The notes beneath the pieces are model-generated. The model was not told the DNA's origin. It did not search any database and saw only the letters and a list, made by a program, of their open reading frames with translations. A DNA stretch of 64,000 nucleotides from the NCBI GenBank assembly GCA_002914805.1, contig JXTB01000082.1, positions 853,802 to 917,801 of the forward strand. The letters run 5' to 3'. A program made the translations under genes and the position numbers. Positions within the stretch are counted from its first letter, which is position 1. Every line of letters begins with the position of its first letter. Of this stretch, positions 46,134 through 58,008 are shown in pieces. Source of the stretch: Parasponia andersonii (lineage: Eukaryota > Streptophyta > Magnoliopsida > Rosales > Cannabaceae).

Positions 46134-46960
46134 CTTGTAATCACCAAAATGCTGCTACAACTAATAAAATACCCAAATTATACATACGCATAAATAAATA
46201 CTGAAAATACCCGTGCAAGTAATAAAATACCCAAAATAACCGCACAACTAATCAAATTCCAAAAATACCCCTATGTTCATTGTACTACCCAAAAGTACCA
46301 CTTTAATTAGAAAAAGATACCCAAAGTACCCATGTAGTTACGAAAATGCTACTACAACTAATAAAATATCAAAATTACTCATTACTAAATATCAAAATAC
46401 CCCCATAAGTAATAAAATACCTAAAACACCCCCACAGCTAATCAAATTAAGAAAACACCCCCACGTTCAAAGTAATACCCAAAGATACCCCGTGAATTCA
46501 TAAAAATACTGAAAATGCCCCTGTAGTCACTAAAATATCGCTACAACTAATAAAATTCTCAAATTACCTGTACACGTAAATAAATACTTAAAATTCCCCA
46601 ACAAGTAATAAAATACCTAACATACTAACACAACTAATCAAATTCAAAAAACTCCTACGTCCACAGGAATACCAAAAAATACCTTTTAATTAAAACAAAA
46701 TACCGATAATGCCTCTGTAGTCACTAAAATACCGCTACAACTAATAAAATACTCAAATTACCGAAAATACCTCTACAAGTAATAAAATACTCAAAATACT
46801 CCCACAACTAATCAAATTCGAAAACTACCCCTACGTTCACAATAATACCTAAAAAAACCCCTTTAATTAAAAAATAGCTAAAATACCCCTAGCAAAACAA
46901 AATATCCATAATGCCCCTATAGTCACCCTTATGTAATTAATATTGATTAAGAAATAAATA
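46134..46960 (+). repeat. Tandem repeat with a period of about 195 bp
   Basis: Four full units and part of a fifth start near 46134, 46330, 46519, 46712 and 46916. Each opens with a TGTAGTCAC-like word, then CTACAACTAATAAAAT, then ACAACTAATCAAATT, then CCCCTACGTTCA, then TTTAATTA. A single diverged unit occurs in CACTA-1 at about 22560-22700, at the matching place upstream of the transposase. The array therefore probably belongs to CACTA-2. Confidence 0.75.
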
Positions 46961-49025
46961 CCCAAAATACCCATAAATACCCATTAAATGATTAAATTAC
47001 CAAAAGTACCCTACAAGTAATAAACAAATTACCATTAAAATTATGAATTATAAGGTCAAATTTATTCCTAGGATAAAGAAATGAAAAATTACAAATTTAA
47101 GTCATTCCTTGGTAAGCATTTTCTATTAGATTGAACTATTGGTCTTTGATACATACATATATTAATAAATGAAATTACTTTAGACCCATTTACTTTATTA
47201 GTAAATTGTCCCGCTTAGCAGTTTGGTATTACACTCTATGTGTTGTCTTTTACTTATAAACTTTGCTCTTTGGTCCAATTACAATGGGATCTCCCTATAT
47301 TCTCTAGGTGTTTACATATATATAGCACACTTAGAGGAGCTATGGGGAGATATTGCAAGAATTTTGGCATGAACAAAATAATATTTGAGTGAATGATGCA
47401 CCACATAATAAAGCAATCCTGAATAGGTTAGAGCCTTATCCTTTAGAAATAGAATGATGAGGTAGATTTAGGACACGTTTTATATAGTCATTCATAACTA
47501 TTCTATATGAACACTTGTGGACAAGAGTTGTATACATTTGAAAGATTATTGGTGTGATGCATATTAGAAAGGTGCAATTGTATTTATAAAAGGGTTAAAC
47601 AATATGTTAATAACCAAAGCAAAGTGAAATATCCTTGTTTGTTATGTTGTAATGTGTTGCAGTCGACTATTAAAACGTTGGAAGTATATTTGATAGACAA
47701 TGGGTTTAATCTATTATACACTAACTAGATCTTCCATTGAGAAGTTGTTGAGATTCGTCTTCCTTGTGATGATACTCACGTAGAAAATATTGACATGGTA
47801 GAAGAGATGGTGTACATATTGTAAGATTTCATTAGGAGAGTAATTGCAAACGACGGTGAAAATGAAGACGATATGGGAGATGATATGGCAATGGGACCAT
47901 CTATATTGGGCCAATAATATGATATGTTATTCTCTAAAGTAGAAGCTGAGTTGTATTTGAGATTTACTAATTACTCATTTTTGAACTTTGCGGTCAAACT
48001 TATGCATTTGAAATTAATGCATAAGTAGACTAATAAGTCGTTTCATGGTTTATTGAAATTATTGAAGGTGTGTTTCTAGCTGATAATAATATACCACAAT
48101 CACATTATGATACAAAAAGAGCGGATGTCTAACTGGGTTAGGGATATGAGTCGATTTTGGTATGACAATATGATTGTGCCTTACTCTAGATAGAGAATGC
48201 TCACATGGAGAATTGTTCTGTTATGGAACAAGTTAATGGATTGACAAAAGTATGAAGGGGAAGAAGGTACCTGACAAAGTATTGCAGTATTTTAATACTA
48301 TGATTTAAGCATCTGTATGGGTCCAGACATACTGCAAAAGAAATGAAGTAGCATTTTAAGGGTTGTTCAAATAAAGAAGGGGTGTTAAGATATCTTGTCA
48401 ACTATGAAGCATGGAAAGATTTTGATTGAAATATCCAAATTTTACTTCAAAACTTCGGAATGTCCCTTTGGAATTGGCTACAAATGGGTTTAATTTATAT
48501 GACAACATGAGTTTGTCTTATAGTATGTGACCAGTGGTTTTAACTATTTATAATCTCTTTCTGTGGCTATACATAAAAGAGTCTTATTTTATGATGTTCC
48601 TTTTAATTCCTGGATCACAATCACTTGAAAAAGACATTGATGTATTTCTAAAGTTGTTGGTGGACGAGTTGAAACAAGAGATGCCGCTGATAATAAAATA
48701 TTTAAGATGCGACCTACATCGATATGGATTGTAAATGATTTTTCAACTCGCAATAGTTTATCTAGATAGAATAAGCAAGGATACAAAGCATGACCCACAT
48801 AAAACCAAGGTACTTCGTCAATGTATTTAAGAATAAAGACTTGTTATATGGGGAATAGGCATTTCCTTACAAAATCTCAAACATTTTTGAAACTTTACTA
48901 TTTAATGAAAAGATAAAGAGATGAAATCCACCAAGAGCATTTTCTGATGAAGATATTCTCCAACAACTTACTAATATGTGACCTAATTTGTTAGGTAAAT
49001 ATATAAAATATGATGTGGTGAAACA
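46961..49025 (+). mobile_element. Second CACTA copy (CACTA-2), cut on the right by element B
   Basis: Aligns by eye with 23030-24910 of CACTA-1: GAGGAGCTATGGGGAGATATTG (about 47331) against GAGAGGAACTGTGGGG, then CTTATGCATTTGAA (48000), then a transposase block near 48600-48700. It stops at 49025 in the middle of a transposase codon run (L-G-K-Y-I-K-Y-D-V-V-K-H), where the LTR of element B starts. The rest of CACTA-2 should lie beyond the right end of the window. The left terminus was not found. Confidence 0.7.
47500..49025 (+). pseudogene. TNP2-like transposase of CACTA-2, broken
   Basis: Short in-frame pieces match the CACTA-1 transposase in order: F-L-N-F-A-V-K-L-M-H-L-K (about 47978), then L-S-Y-S-M stop P-V-V-L-T-I-Y-N-L-F-L-W-L-Y-I-K-E-S-Y-F-M-M (48513 on), then I-P-G-S-Q-S-L-E-K-D-I-D-V-F-L-K-L-L-V (48610). 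The longest open piece is 66 codons. It is more decayed than CACTA-1. Confidence 0.7.
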
Positions 49026-49666
49026 TGTTGAGAAATTAAGGTTTTATTCTTACTCTTATTTTGAAGATAACAAAAATTTGATTTAGTACTAATGATTTAA
49101 CTTGAGTGTGTAGCGAAATAGCTTTAAAGTTCTAACTAAAGTTAATCAAGGAATCAATCTTAAAGATGGATGTATATTGAACTTAGTAGAATTAAGCTTC
49201 AAGATGGATTATGGAGAAGAGTTTGAAGACAAAGTTCAAGAATACAAGACTTAGACTAGCAAAGGTTAAACACTTAGTTCTTATTCCTGAATATTTGTTT
49301 ACGCATAATATTATCTTAATGGCTCAAATGTATCATAAAATTGAAAAGTTTCAAATCAATACAGTCAAACTTATTTATCTTTAATTAAAATGAGAAATTT
49401 ATTTTACACAAGCTTTTAAATTGATTTATGAATTTCTATGGTATCCATATTTTATAAAAATCAATTTAAGAAGTCACAATTTTGAAAAGAATCGAAAAAG
49501 ACCTGAAATAATATTGAAATTTATTCTTTGAAATTTTTGGTTTACCTAAAAGCAATTTTCAGTCTACTAATTCCTTGCCGAACTTTCAGCAAATTTCAAA
49601 TTTGATCTTTAGAATAGCATTATCAATGGCTAGTACTTTCGGTCGACTGAAAATACACTTTCAATT
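49026..49666 (+). repeat. 5' LTR of SIRE-like element B, first part
   Basis: Starts TGTTGAGAAATTAAGG, the LTR start shared with element C, and follows that LTR through TGATTTAACTTGAGTGTGTA to the palindrome region GGTCGACTGAAAA (about 49641). It is then interrupted by element C and resumes at 59387. Confidence 0.78.
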
Positions 49667-51080
49667 TATAAGTCCAAGAATAGCTAACCTAAGAGGGAGA
49701 GGAGGTGAATTGAGTTTTAAAAATTTTTGTAAACTTTTCTTAACAAATAAGTAAATTGTGCAAATAAAGATAATAGCAAGTAAAAATTGCTAAATTACAT
49801 GCACAAGCTCAAAATATATAAATTATGGAGATAGGGATAGAGAAATGCAAACATTATTTTTTACAAGGTTCAACAAATATGACGGTTTATTTATGTCCCT
49901 GGCTCTTGGGAACCTGCTTCGAGCTGTCCACTATTGGATGAAGAAAATAGGCTTGATTGATTATCCCTTTTACATAATGAGTACTTTTTTCTTAGATACA
50001 CTCACGCCTTTATAATAGCCTTGAATCTGGCTATATCATGCCTAACATGGATTGTTTTGATTTCTGTGCTAATCTCACTTAAATCAGGTTGTTTATGAAT
50101 TCGGTGTCAACCTCATCTAACAAATACAACTTGGCTTTTGTTTTGTTGAAAACACTCAACTAAAATCTCTCTAATGAAGGATTAGTACAAGTAAGCCTAA
50201 AGAGAATAAATGAGAACACAAAATATGATCTAATTTTGCTCAATTGACTTTTGTAAAAAAAGTGATTTTGAAAGTTTGATTCACAATAAATGATTTGAAC
50301 AACTTGAAAGTATGTTTAAAATAATGTAGGAATGTTCAAAACTTGTTTCAAGTGTAAAAAAGGCTTCTATTTATAGATTTGAATGAAAACTAGCCATTTA
50401 TAATCGTTTGACAGACATTCTATCATATTCGGTAGATCGAAAGTATGTTTTCAGTCGACTGAAAATACTAGCTGTTGAAAGTGCAGTTCTAACAGTCGAA
50501 TTTAAAAAATGTTGAGAAATATGTAGGAGGAATCGGTAGACAGATTCTGAAGGCCGGTGTGCCGAATCTATCCTAGAGTAATATTTGAATTTTATTTCAA
50601 GTCTTTTTCAATTATTTTCAAAATGTGACTTTATAGATTGATTTATTATGTAATATGGAACCTAGAAAAATTCATAAATCAATTTAGAAGCTTATATAAA
50701 ACAAATTTCATATTTTAATTGGAGATAAATAGGTTCGACAGTTTTGCTTTGAAAATTTCTAATTTTATAAAAAATTTGAGCCATTAAGATCATATTATGT
50801 GTACATAAGTATTCAAGTACAAGAACCAAGTGTTTAACCTTTTGCTAGTCCAAGTCTTGTATTCTTGATTTTTGTTTCAAGCTCTTTTCCATCCATCTTC
50901 AAGCTTAGTTCTAACAAGTCTAATATATATCTATCTTCAAGCTTGATTCCTTGATTAACTTCAATTAGAAATTTAAAGCTATTTCACTACATACTCAAGT
51001 TAAATCATTAGTATAAAATCAAATGTTTGTTAGCTTCAAAATATTAGAGCAAGGTTAATGATACAAAGTATGACTCAAGA
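49667..51080 (-). repeat. 3' LTR of element C
   Basis: 1414 bp, a close match to 58009-59386. It holds the perfect palindrome TTTTCAGTCGACTGAAAA at 50448-50465. Next to the forward LTR piece of element B it forms a large inverted repeat. Confidence 0.85.
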
Positions 51081-51096
51081 ATCTCCTTCTTTTTGA
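51081..51096 (-). other. Polypurine tract of element C
   Basis: On the - strand it reads AAAAAGAAGGAGAT, directly before the 3' LTR start; this is the usual plus-strand primer. Confidence 0.7.
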
Positions 51097-51539
51097 CGAT
51101 AACAAACATTTGATATAAAATTAGTAAGGAGTAAGAAAATAAGTTAAGTAAATCATCCTTACCAGATCTGGAAAGCTGTCCCTCAAAATATGCTTAATTT
51201 AAAAGAGTAAAAACTCCTCCTAAAACTTGTAAAAATATGTTACTCATGGATACAAAATATGAATAATTTAGCTTGAGCTAAGCTCCTAACACATGTTAAT
51301 TTAACGCTCATAGATACCAATTGAAAAGATTGATTTAAATCAGATACACATCTTCTCCCCCTATTGATATCATCAAAAAGAAATACAAGAGAGAGTAGCA
51401 AGGCAAATATAATGTAATAAAGCAAACAAGATTCCATATAAGCAACCATAGAAAGTAAACAAAAAGTTCATACAAGAAATAACGATGATAAAATAATCTA
51501 AAAGTGTAAAAAAAAGTGCAAAAAACTAGGGAGGTGGGA

Positions 51540-52697
51540 AACACAGAAAGAAAGACTGCATTGACTTTCTGACATTTGGCAGATGGAGTTGACATTAGCT
51601 GATAGAATCTGGTAGTACTCAAGCTCAATGTCATGCAAGTGCTGAATGTCAAGCTAGATGGTGTTGAGGCATTCATACAGACCGTTGAAGGCTTCAGTGA
51701 AGTGAAAATATTGAGCAAGAGCATCTTCAGCATAAGCACCCCCAAGAGTGCCCTTAGCAATGCTAGTAGATGCTACAGTACCACTGCCACCAGCTTCTTA
51801 TTGAGCACTCATTCCTTGCTCATGTGCTTGGTTGGTCTTGGCTACCCATTCATTATTGATAAATGTCAAACCCATAAGATTGATAGTCTCGTTATTGATC
51901 TCAACATCTATAGACCAAGGTTTACGTTCAGTCTCATCAATGGTCAGAATATTGAAGTGTTGGAAGATGTGAGTGACGAGAAAACTATAAGGAACAGAGG
52001 ATCTCCTATTCTCGATAGCATTGATCATCTCATGAAGAGAAAAGAAAGGTAAATCCAAGTTTCTTCCAATAAGAATAGAATCCATAATACAGATATCATG
52101 AAAGGTGGTTACATCCCTATGACTAACTCTAAGGATCATATTTTGAGACACAAACTGAAAGAGAATCCTAGTCTCTAGAGTGAGATTAGTGATACAAGGC
52201 TTGGGTTAGAAACTGTGAAGGGAACAGACATAGAGTAAGGCTTGTTGAGGATTAAACTTTTCAATCATAGGCTAATAGTTGGTAATGAGAAATTTATAAC
52301 TACCTATAGGAACATTCAATATATTAGCTAGGAGTTATTCCGTAACTTCAAAATAAATTCCCTTAAGGGAACCATAGATTACATGTTAACTCCTAGAAAT
52401 ATTGGCACAGGCATAAAAACCTCTAACCAACCTAGGATAACCTGTCTCCCTAACGGAGCAGAATTCAGTCCATCCCATATTTTCAATGTAATCAGGAAAA
52501 TTGACATGTGATAAATCCCGAAAATTAAAAGTTCTACTCCAAATAATACTCTTTTTGGAAAAGATTTCTTTATACCTGGTCATAAGAGCAGGGGATTTTA
52601 GAAGTGGAGTGTCTAACCTTGTCTTAATGCATTGTTCTTATTCCTCAGGACGAATTTCCGTCCCCTTATGCCTTGGATTTTCTCTTCCAGGAGCCAT
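51540..52697 (-). pseudogene. Third ORF of element C (plant transposon protein domain)
   Basis: Starts M-A-P-G-R-E-N-P at 52697. Blocks R-L-D-T-P-L-L, N-M-G-W-T-E-F, Y-P-R-L-V-R-G-F-Y-A-C (about 52415) and D-S-I-L-I-G-R-N-L (about 52070) match the third ORF of element A. It continues with P-Y-S-F-L-V-T-H-I-F-Q-H-F and a tail that element A has lost. Stops near 52660, 52386 and 52206 interrupt it. Confidence 0.7.
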
Positions 52698-52959
52698 AGA
52701 ATTAAGAGATGATAATAAAGACTCGGAAAGAAAAAAAAAAGAATTGGATTCTAGGGTTTGATAAAATGAGAAAACTGATTTAGATGCAAAAGGAGCGTGA
52801 AAACCAAATATTAAGAGTAGAAAAACGATGAAATCAACTCTAGTTGGGTGAAAATTGGAAGATTTGGTTAGAAAATTGAGAGGAAATGAGAAGAGAAGAT
52901 ATTAGGGTGAGAAAGAGAGAGGTTTTGGTTGAAAGAATATGAAAAATGAGAAAGAACAA

Positions 52960-53060
52960 CCGTTAAAAGCCTTAAATAAACATGACTCTATACGTTTTCG
53001 GCAGACTGAAAACCCTGTTTCAGTTTGCTGATTCTTCCAGAGAGAACCGTGCTTTTTAGG
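52960..53060 (-). other. Palindrome-bearing spacer of element C
   Basis: Between RNase H and the third ORF. Two decayed copies of the CAGTCGACTG-type motif sit here (GTTTTCGGCAGACTGAAAAC near 52994-53013 and TTTCAGTTTGCTGA near 53018), at the place where element A has its TTTTGGTCGACCAAAA copies. Confidence 0.55.
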
Positions 53061-53089
53061 ATAGTTTTTTGTTAAAAAAAACTATTTTA

Positions 53090-53724
53090 AACGAAAAAAT
53101 TGATTAATCTAACATTAAAAACATCAACTAGATAGCAAATTACCAAACACTTAAGACAAAATAAACAACACTTAAACACATAGAAACATCGATGAAGCTC
53201 ATTATGATCAATCATACCAAGTTCTCCACAAATCATGCAAAAACAATCCTCGTTGAGATGTTTAATGAATATATTAGCTAGTTGTTTTTCTGTGCACACA
53301 AACTCAAGTATATTGTCACCTTTTTACATATGATCACAAAAAAAATAATTTCTAATATCAATATGCTTAGCACGTGAATACAAATTTGGATTTTCGAACA
53401 AAATTATAGCACTAGTATTATCACATTTTATAGGTACATGATCATAATTTATTACAATATCCATAAGAGTTTGTTTTATCCAAAGAATTTGAGCATAACA
53501 ACTATCAGTAGAGATATATTCAGCTTTAGTAGTAAAAAGAACAATAAAATTTTGTTTCTTGCTAAACTATGACACAAGTAAATAACCAAGAAAATGACAA
53601 GTGTCACTAGTACTTTTGCAGTCGATTTGACAACCGGCAAAGTCTGCATTTGAAAAACTAGTAATGTTAAAGTATGTGCCTTTTAGATACCATAATCCTA
53701 GGTTCATAGTGCCATGCAAATATT
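53090..53724 (-). pseudogene. RNase H of element C
   Basis: Reads, with stops, N-A-D-F-A-G-C-Q-I-D-C-K-S-T then C-H-F-L-G-Y, then F-T-T-K-A-E-Y-I (the catalytic Glu is kept but its Thr-Glu neighbour is Thr-Lys), then A-K-H-I-D-I-R-N-Y-F and E-K-Q-L-A-N-I-F. Confidence 0.78.
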
Positions 53725-54744
53725 TCAATATACATTTACTATACTAAGATGTGATTCTTTAGGATTGGATTGAAATCTAGCATATAGACAAACACTAAAT
53801 ATTATATCTGGTCTACTAGCTATTAAGTAAAGAAGTGAGCTGATCATACCTCGATATTTAGTAATATCTACTATTTTATCATTTTTGTCTTTGTCAAGTT
53901 TGATTAAAGAGCTCATAAGTGTTCTTATTGACTTGGAGTTCTCCATATCGAACTTCTTTAGCATATCCTTGATGTACTTAGATTGATTTATGAAAATGTC
54001 TTCTTTGCTTTGTTTGATTTGAAGTCTAAGGAAGAAATTGAGGTCTTCCATCATACTCATTTCAAACTCATCATGTATACACTTAGAAAATTCTTTACAA
54101 AGGGAGACATTAGTAGCACTAAATATAATACCATCAACATAGATTTGAACTAAAATCATTTCTACTCTTTTTCTCTTTATAAAAAGAGTAATATCTATTT
54201 TTCCCATGGTAAAACCATTTGAAATCAAAAATTTGCTCATTCTATCATGCCAAGCTCTAGGAGATTGTTTTAAACCATAAGGAGAATTTTTCAATTTGAA
54301 AACATGATCCGAGTAGTTGTGATTTTGAAAACCAGGGGATTGAGCTACATAAACTTCTTCTAAAATATATCCATTTAGAAAAATACTCTTAACATCCATT
54401 TGATATAAAATTAAATCTTTATGACATGAAAATTCTAAGTGAATCCTAATGGACTCTAATCTTGCTATCGGTGTGAAGGTTTCTTCATAATTGATACCTT
54501 CTTCATGATTGAAACATTGAGCCACTAATCTAGCTTTATTTCTCACAATCACCCTATGCTCATCTGTTTTATTTCTAAAGACCGATTTAGTCCCAATAAT
54601 TGATTGGTCCTTAAGTCTTAGAACTAATTCCCAAACATCACTTCTTTCAAATTGATTTAATTCTTCATGCATAGCTAAAATCCATGATTCATCATTTTCA
54701 GCTTCTTTAAAACTTTTTGGTTCAATTTGAGATATAAAAGCCAT
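53725..54744 (-). pseudogene. Reverse transcriptase of element C
   Basis: Open for 339 codons, the longest intact retroelement frame in the window. Blocks: W-I-L-A-M-H-E-E-L, Y-Q-M-D-V-K-S-I-F-L-N-G, Y-G-L-K-Q-S-P-R-A-W, D-L-N-F-F-L-R-L-Q-I. The polymerase motif reads Y-V-D-G instead of Y-x-D-D, so the second catalytic Asp is lost and the enzyme would be dead. Confidence 0.88.
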
Positions 54745-54789
54745 GTTGCTACAAATATTTCTAAGTGATGCTCTTATCTTGACTCTTTC

Positions 54790-55750
54790 TTAGGGGTGAC
54801 CTTTAATTTGGTCTTTAGAATGAGCATAATTAAATTTTAAATCTTGAGGAAGAGAGAGTATGTTACCATTGTCTCTTTCCTTGTCTTCCTTAAGATCTTG
54901 TTTTTGTGGTTGGTTGCCTTTCTTTTCATTTGCTTTCTCATTTGTATTTGGCTCATTTGAACCTGATTCTCGACCTACAACATCATCATCATCTAATTTT
55001 CTCTCCTCGTGGAGAGCGTTAGACTCATTAAACATAACATGCATAGATTCTTCTACTACTAATGTTCTTTTATTAAAAACTCTATAAGCCTTACTAGTAG
55101 TAAAGTATCCAAGGAAAATACCAACATCGGATTTTGAATTAAATTTTTCGAAATTATCTTCAGAATTCAAAATAAAATATTTAAAATCAAAAACTTTAAA
55201 ATCGCCAATGTTGGGTTTTCTTCTTTTCCAAAGCTCATTATCTTATCCAAAATCGGTCTTATCATATCTCTATTCACAATATGATAAGCGGTACTTACCA
55301 CTTCGGCCCAAAAATATTTTGGCAAAATATTTTCATTTATCATGCCATATGCCATTTTCTGTAGAGTTTTATTCTTTCTTTCTACAACTCCATTTTTTTG
55401 TGGAGTTCTAAGAGTAGAAAAATTAGGATCAAAACCATTTTTGTAGCAAAATGCTTCCATTTCATCATTTTCAAACTCACCTATGTGATCACTTCTAATA
55501 GATATGATAGTGTAGCCTTTGTCATTTTGAATTTTCTTATAAAAATGGTAAGTACATTTAAAACATCTTTTTTATAAGCAATGAATAGAACCCAAGTTAA
55601 TCTTGAAAAATCATCTACTATTGCAAAAGCATACTGTTTTCTATCAGGACTAGCTACTCTTGATGGTCTAAATAAATCCATGTGTAGTAGTTGTAAAAGT
55701 TTAGAAATGGTAACAATATTTTTGGAATTAAAAGAACTTTTCACTTATTT
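54790..55750 (-). pseudogene. Integrase of element C
   Basis: Pieces at 55744-55481 (H-M-D-L-F, V-D-D-F-S-R-L-T-W-V-L-F), 55460-55167 (N-G-V-V-E-R-K-N-K-T, Y-F-W-A-E-V-V-S-T-A-Y) and 55170-54790 (linker with F-L-G-Y-F-T-T-S-K-A-Y-R-V-F-N-K-R-T). Frame changes separate them. The catalytic Glu block is kept. Confidence 0.8.
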
Positions 55751-55779
55751 CCCAAATTGACATGCATCACAAACCTTAT

Positions 55780-56280
55780 CTTTTTCAAAAAGTAAATTAG
55801 TAAGCCACCAACAAGGTTTTTTTTTTTTGAAAGCTTAGAAATAGTATTCATACTAACATGTTCAAGTCTTCTATGATAAAACTAAGAATTATCTTTTAAA
55901 ACCAAAAAATATCTTGACTGAAATATTTTTCAATATCAATAGTACAAACATTATCCTTTCTTTTACCTTCAAAAATAATTTCTTTTGAATAAGTATCCTC
56001 AATCAAGCATTTGGAAGGCTCAAATATGACTCGATAACCTTTATCACAAAGTTGACTTATACTAAGCAAATTGTGTTTAAGACGATCAACAAGTGAAACA
56101 TTTTCAATAATAAGAGAGGATGTAGAACCGATGTTATCTATACCCAAAATCTTACCTTTAGTATTGTCTCCAAAAGTGATATATCCTCCATTTCTTTTTG
56201 TGATTGATGAGAGTAAGAAGTAGTCACCGGTCATATGTTTGGAGCAACCACTATCCAAGAACCAAAAGTTATTTTTCCTT
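55780..56280 (-). pseudogene. Protease and pre-integrase of element C
   Basis: L-D-S-G-C-S-K-H-M-T-G-D with DSG near 56255, then T-F-G-D-N-T-K-G-K-I-L-G and H-N-L-L-S-I-S-Q-L-C-D-K-G-Y. Open to 55896 with a longer frame than in element A. The zinc block that follows is decayed. Confidence 0.82.
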
Positions 56281-56285
56281 TGTAC

Positions 56286-57917
56286 CTACAAGTAAGAGCC
56301 AAACTTTGAATTTTGTACCCATACTAATTTGGGTCCTTGAGTGTTAGTTGTAGATTCTTTTGGTACCCAAGATAGTTTTTCACCAAAATATACTTTTTTC
56401 TTTACAAGGTATAAAAAAACTAGTATGTCCATCTTGATTGAAATAAATGCAAATGTGTTTGGTGTCACTAGTGTTAGTTTTTACAAAATAGTTTTTGAGG
56501 TATTTTTGTTTTATATAAGATTTGTACCCAATATCTCCTTTGTTAAAAATACATTTTTGTCCACCAAGTATCATATCAAAATTTTTCTTTCCATTTGTAA
56601 ATTTATAGACAATTTTGGTCTAGTCTAAAACCTTGTCATTAAAAGAAATATTTTCTTTTGACAAAACAATGCAATTACTATAATATAAATTCATTTCCTT
56701 TTCTTTTGTAAGCTCTTCAACTATTTTTGACAATCAGAAATTTACTTTTTGGGAGAATTGTTCTTGAAAATAAGTTTTTCGTAGCTTTTGTATAAATCAT
56801 TGAAATCACTCGATAAGTTCTCATATGATAAATCACATTTACTATCATTTCCACTAAACTCATTACTAGTATCACTATCATTATGAAACTTATTTTTAGG
56901 TTCAAGAGAACTTACCTCATTTTCTATTGTTTTGAAGCACACATTGACAAATTCTTCTTGTTCTTCTTCTTCACTATCATCCCACATGGCTTTCATTGCC
57001 TTCTTCTTCATTTTTCTTCTCAAGGGATATTCATTCTTCATTAGACCTGGGTTCTTGTATTTAAAGTAAGTGATGAGATCATCCTTCATTTTCTTCTCTC
57101 GGAAGTTATTGCCTTTGGTGTTCTTCTTGAAGATATTCTTTTTGAAATTTAAGTACTTCTTTTTCCTTTTGGCAAGTGAAGCAATGTCTTCTAGCTCACT
57201 ATCTACAATTTCTTCCTCTTCCTCAATGTTTTCTTGCGTGGTGGCTTTGAGTGCTATTCCTTTCTTTTTCTTCTCCTCTCCTACATCTTCATTTGTTTCC
57301 CTCATAAGAATTTCATAGGTCATGAGAGAACCCATAAGTTCTTCAAGAGGAAGTTTGCTAAGATCCTTAGCTTCTTGAATGACCACCATCTTACTTCTAT
57401 ATGCTTGATGAAGACTTCTAAAAATTTTGCTCACCAACTGACCATTTGGAGAAATTTTTTCTAGATCACTAAGAGAGTTAATAATAGTAGTGAATATAGT
57501 AAATATTTGAGAAATAGATTCACCTTTTTTCATTTTAAATAACTTGTAGTTTCTAGTAAAAATATTTATTCTAGTTTCTTTCATAAAGTTAGTTTTTTGA
57601 TAAGAGACTTCTAACATATTCTATAATTCAAGAGCATCTCTTGCTCTCTCAATATTATTATAAATATTCCTATCTAAACAACACAGAAGAATATTTTTAG
57701 CTCTACCAGTTTTGGTGAAGTTGATTTTATCTTTTTCATCATATTCTTCTATGTCTTTTTCAATTTCTCTACCATTATCTACTTTCGTAATTTTCAAAGA
57801 ACCTTTAGTGATAATATTCAAAAGATCAAAATCAATGAACCTAAGATAAGTATCCATATGACTTCTCCAATAGTTAAAATCACTTTTATTAAAAAATGGT
57901 GGTTTGGATGGAAACAA
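56286..57917 (-). pseudogene. Gag region of element C
   Basis: Two frames, 57917-57621 (M-F-P-S-K-P-P-F-F-N-K-S-D-F-N-Y-W) and 57617-56742 (L-E-V-S-Y-Q-K-T-N-F), are separated by a stop near 57620. The first knuckle keeps neither the first nor the second Cys (Y-F-K-Y-K-N-P-G). A degenerate second knuckle with G-H-T-S-F-F lies near 56415. Gag packages the RNA in such elements; this copy cannot. Confidence 0.8.
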
Positions 57918-57990
57918 CCCCTCTTATTGAAAAAAAAAAATTGTTTGGACTAACTACCTCAAAAATGATTAATTTTTGAAAATTCGAGTA

Positions 57991-58008
57991 CCAATATCTG
58001 ATATCAAT
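57991..58008 (-). other. Primer-binding site of element C (mutated)
   Basis: On the - strand ATTGATATCAGATATTGG, against ATTGGTATCAGAGCTTGG in element A. All three differences except one are transitions. Confidence 0.7.
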
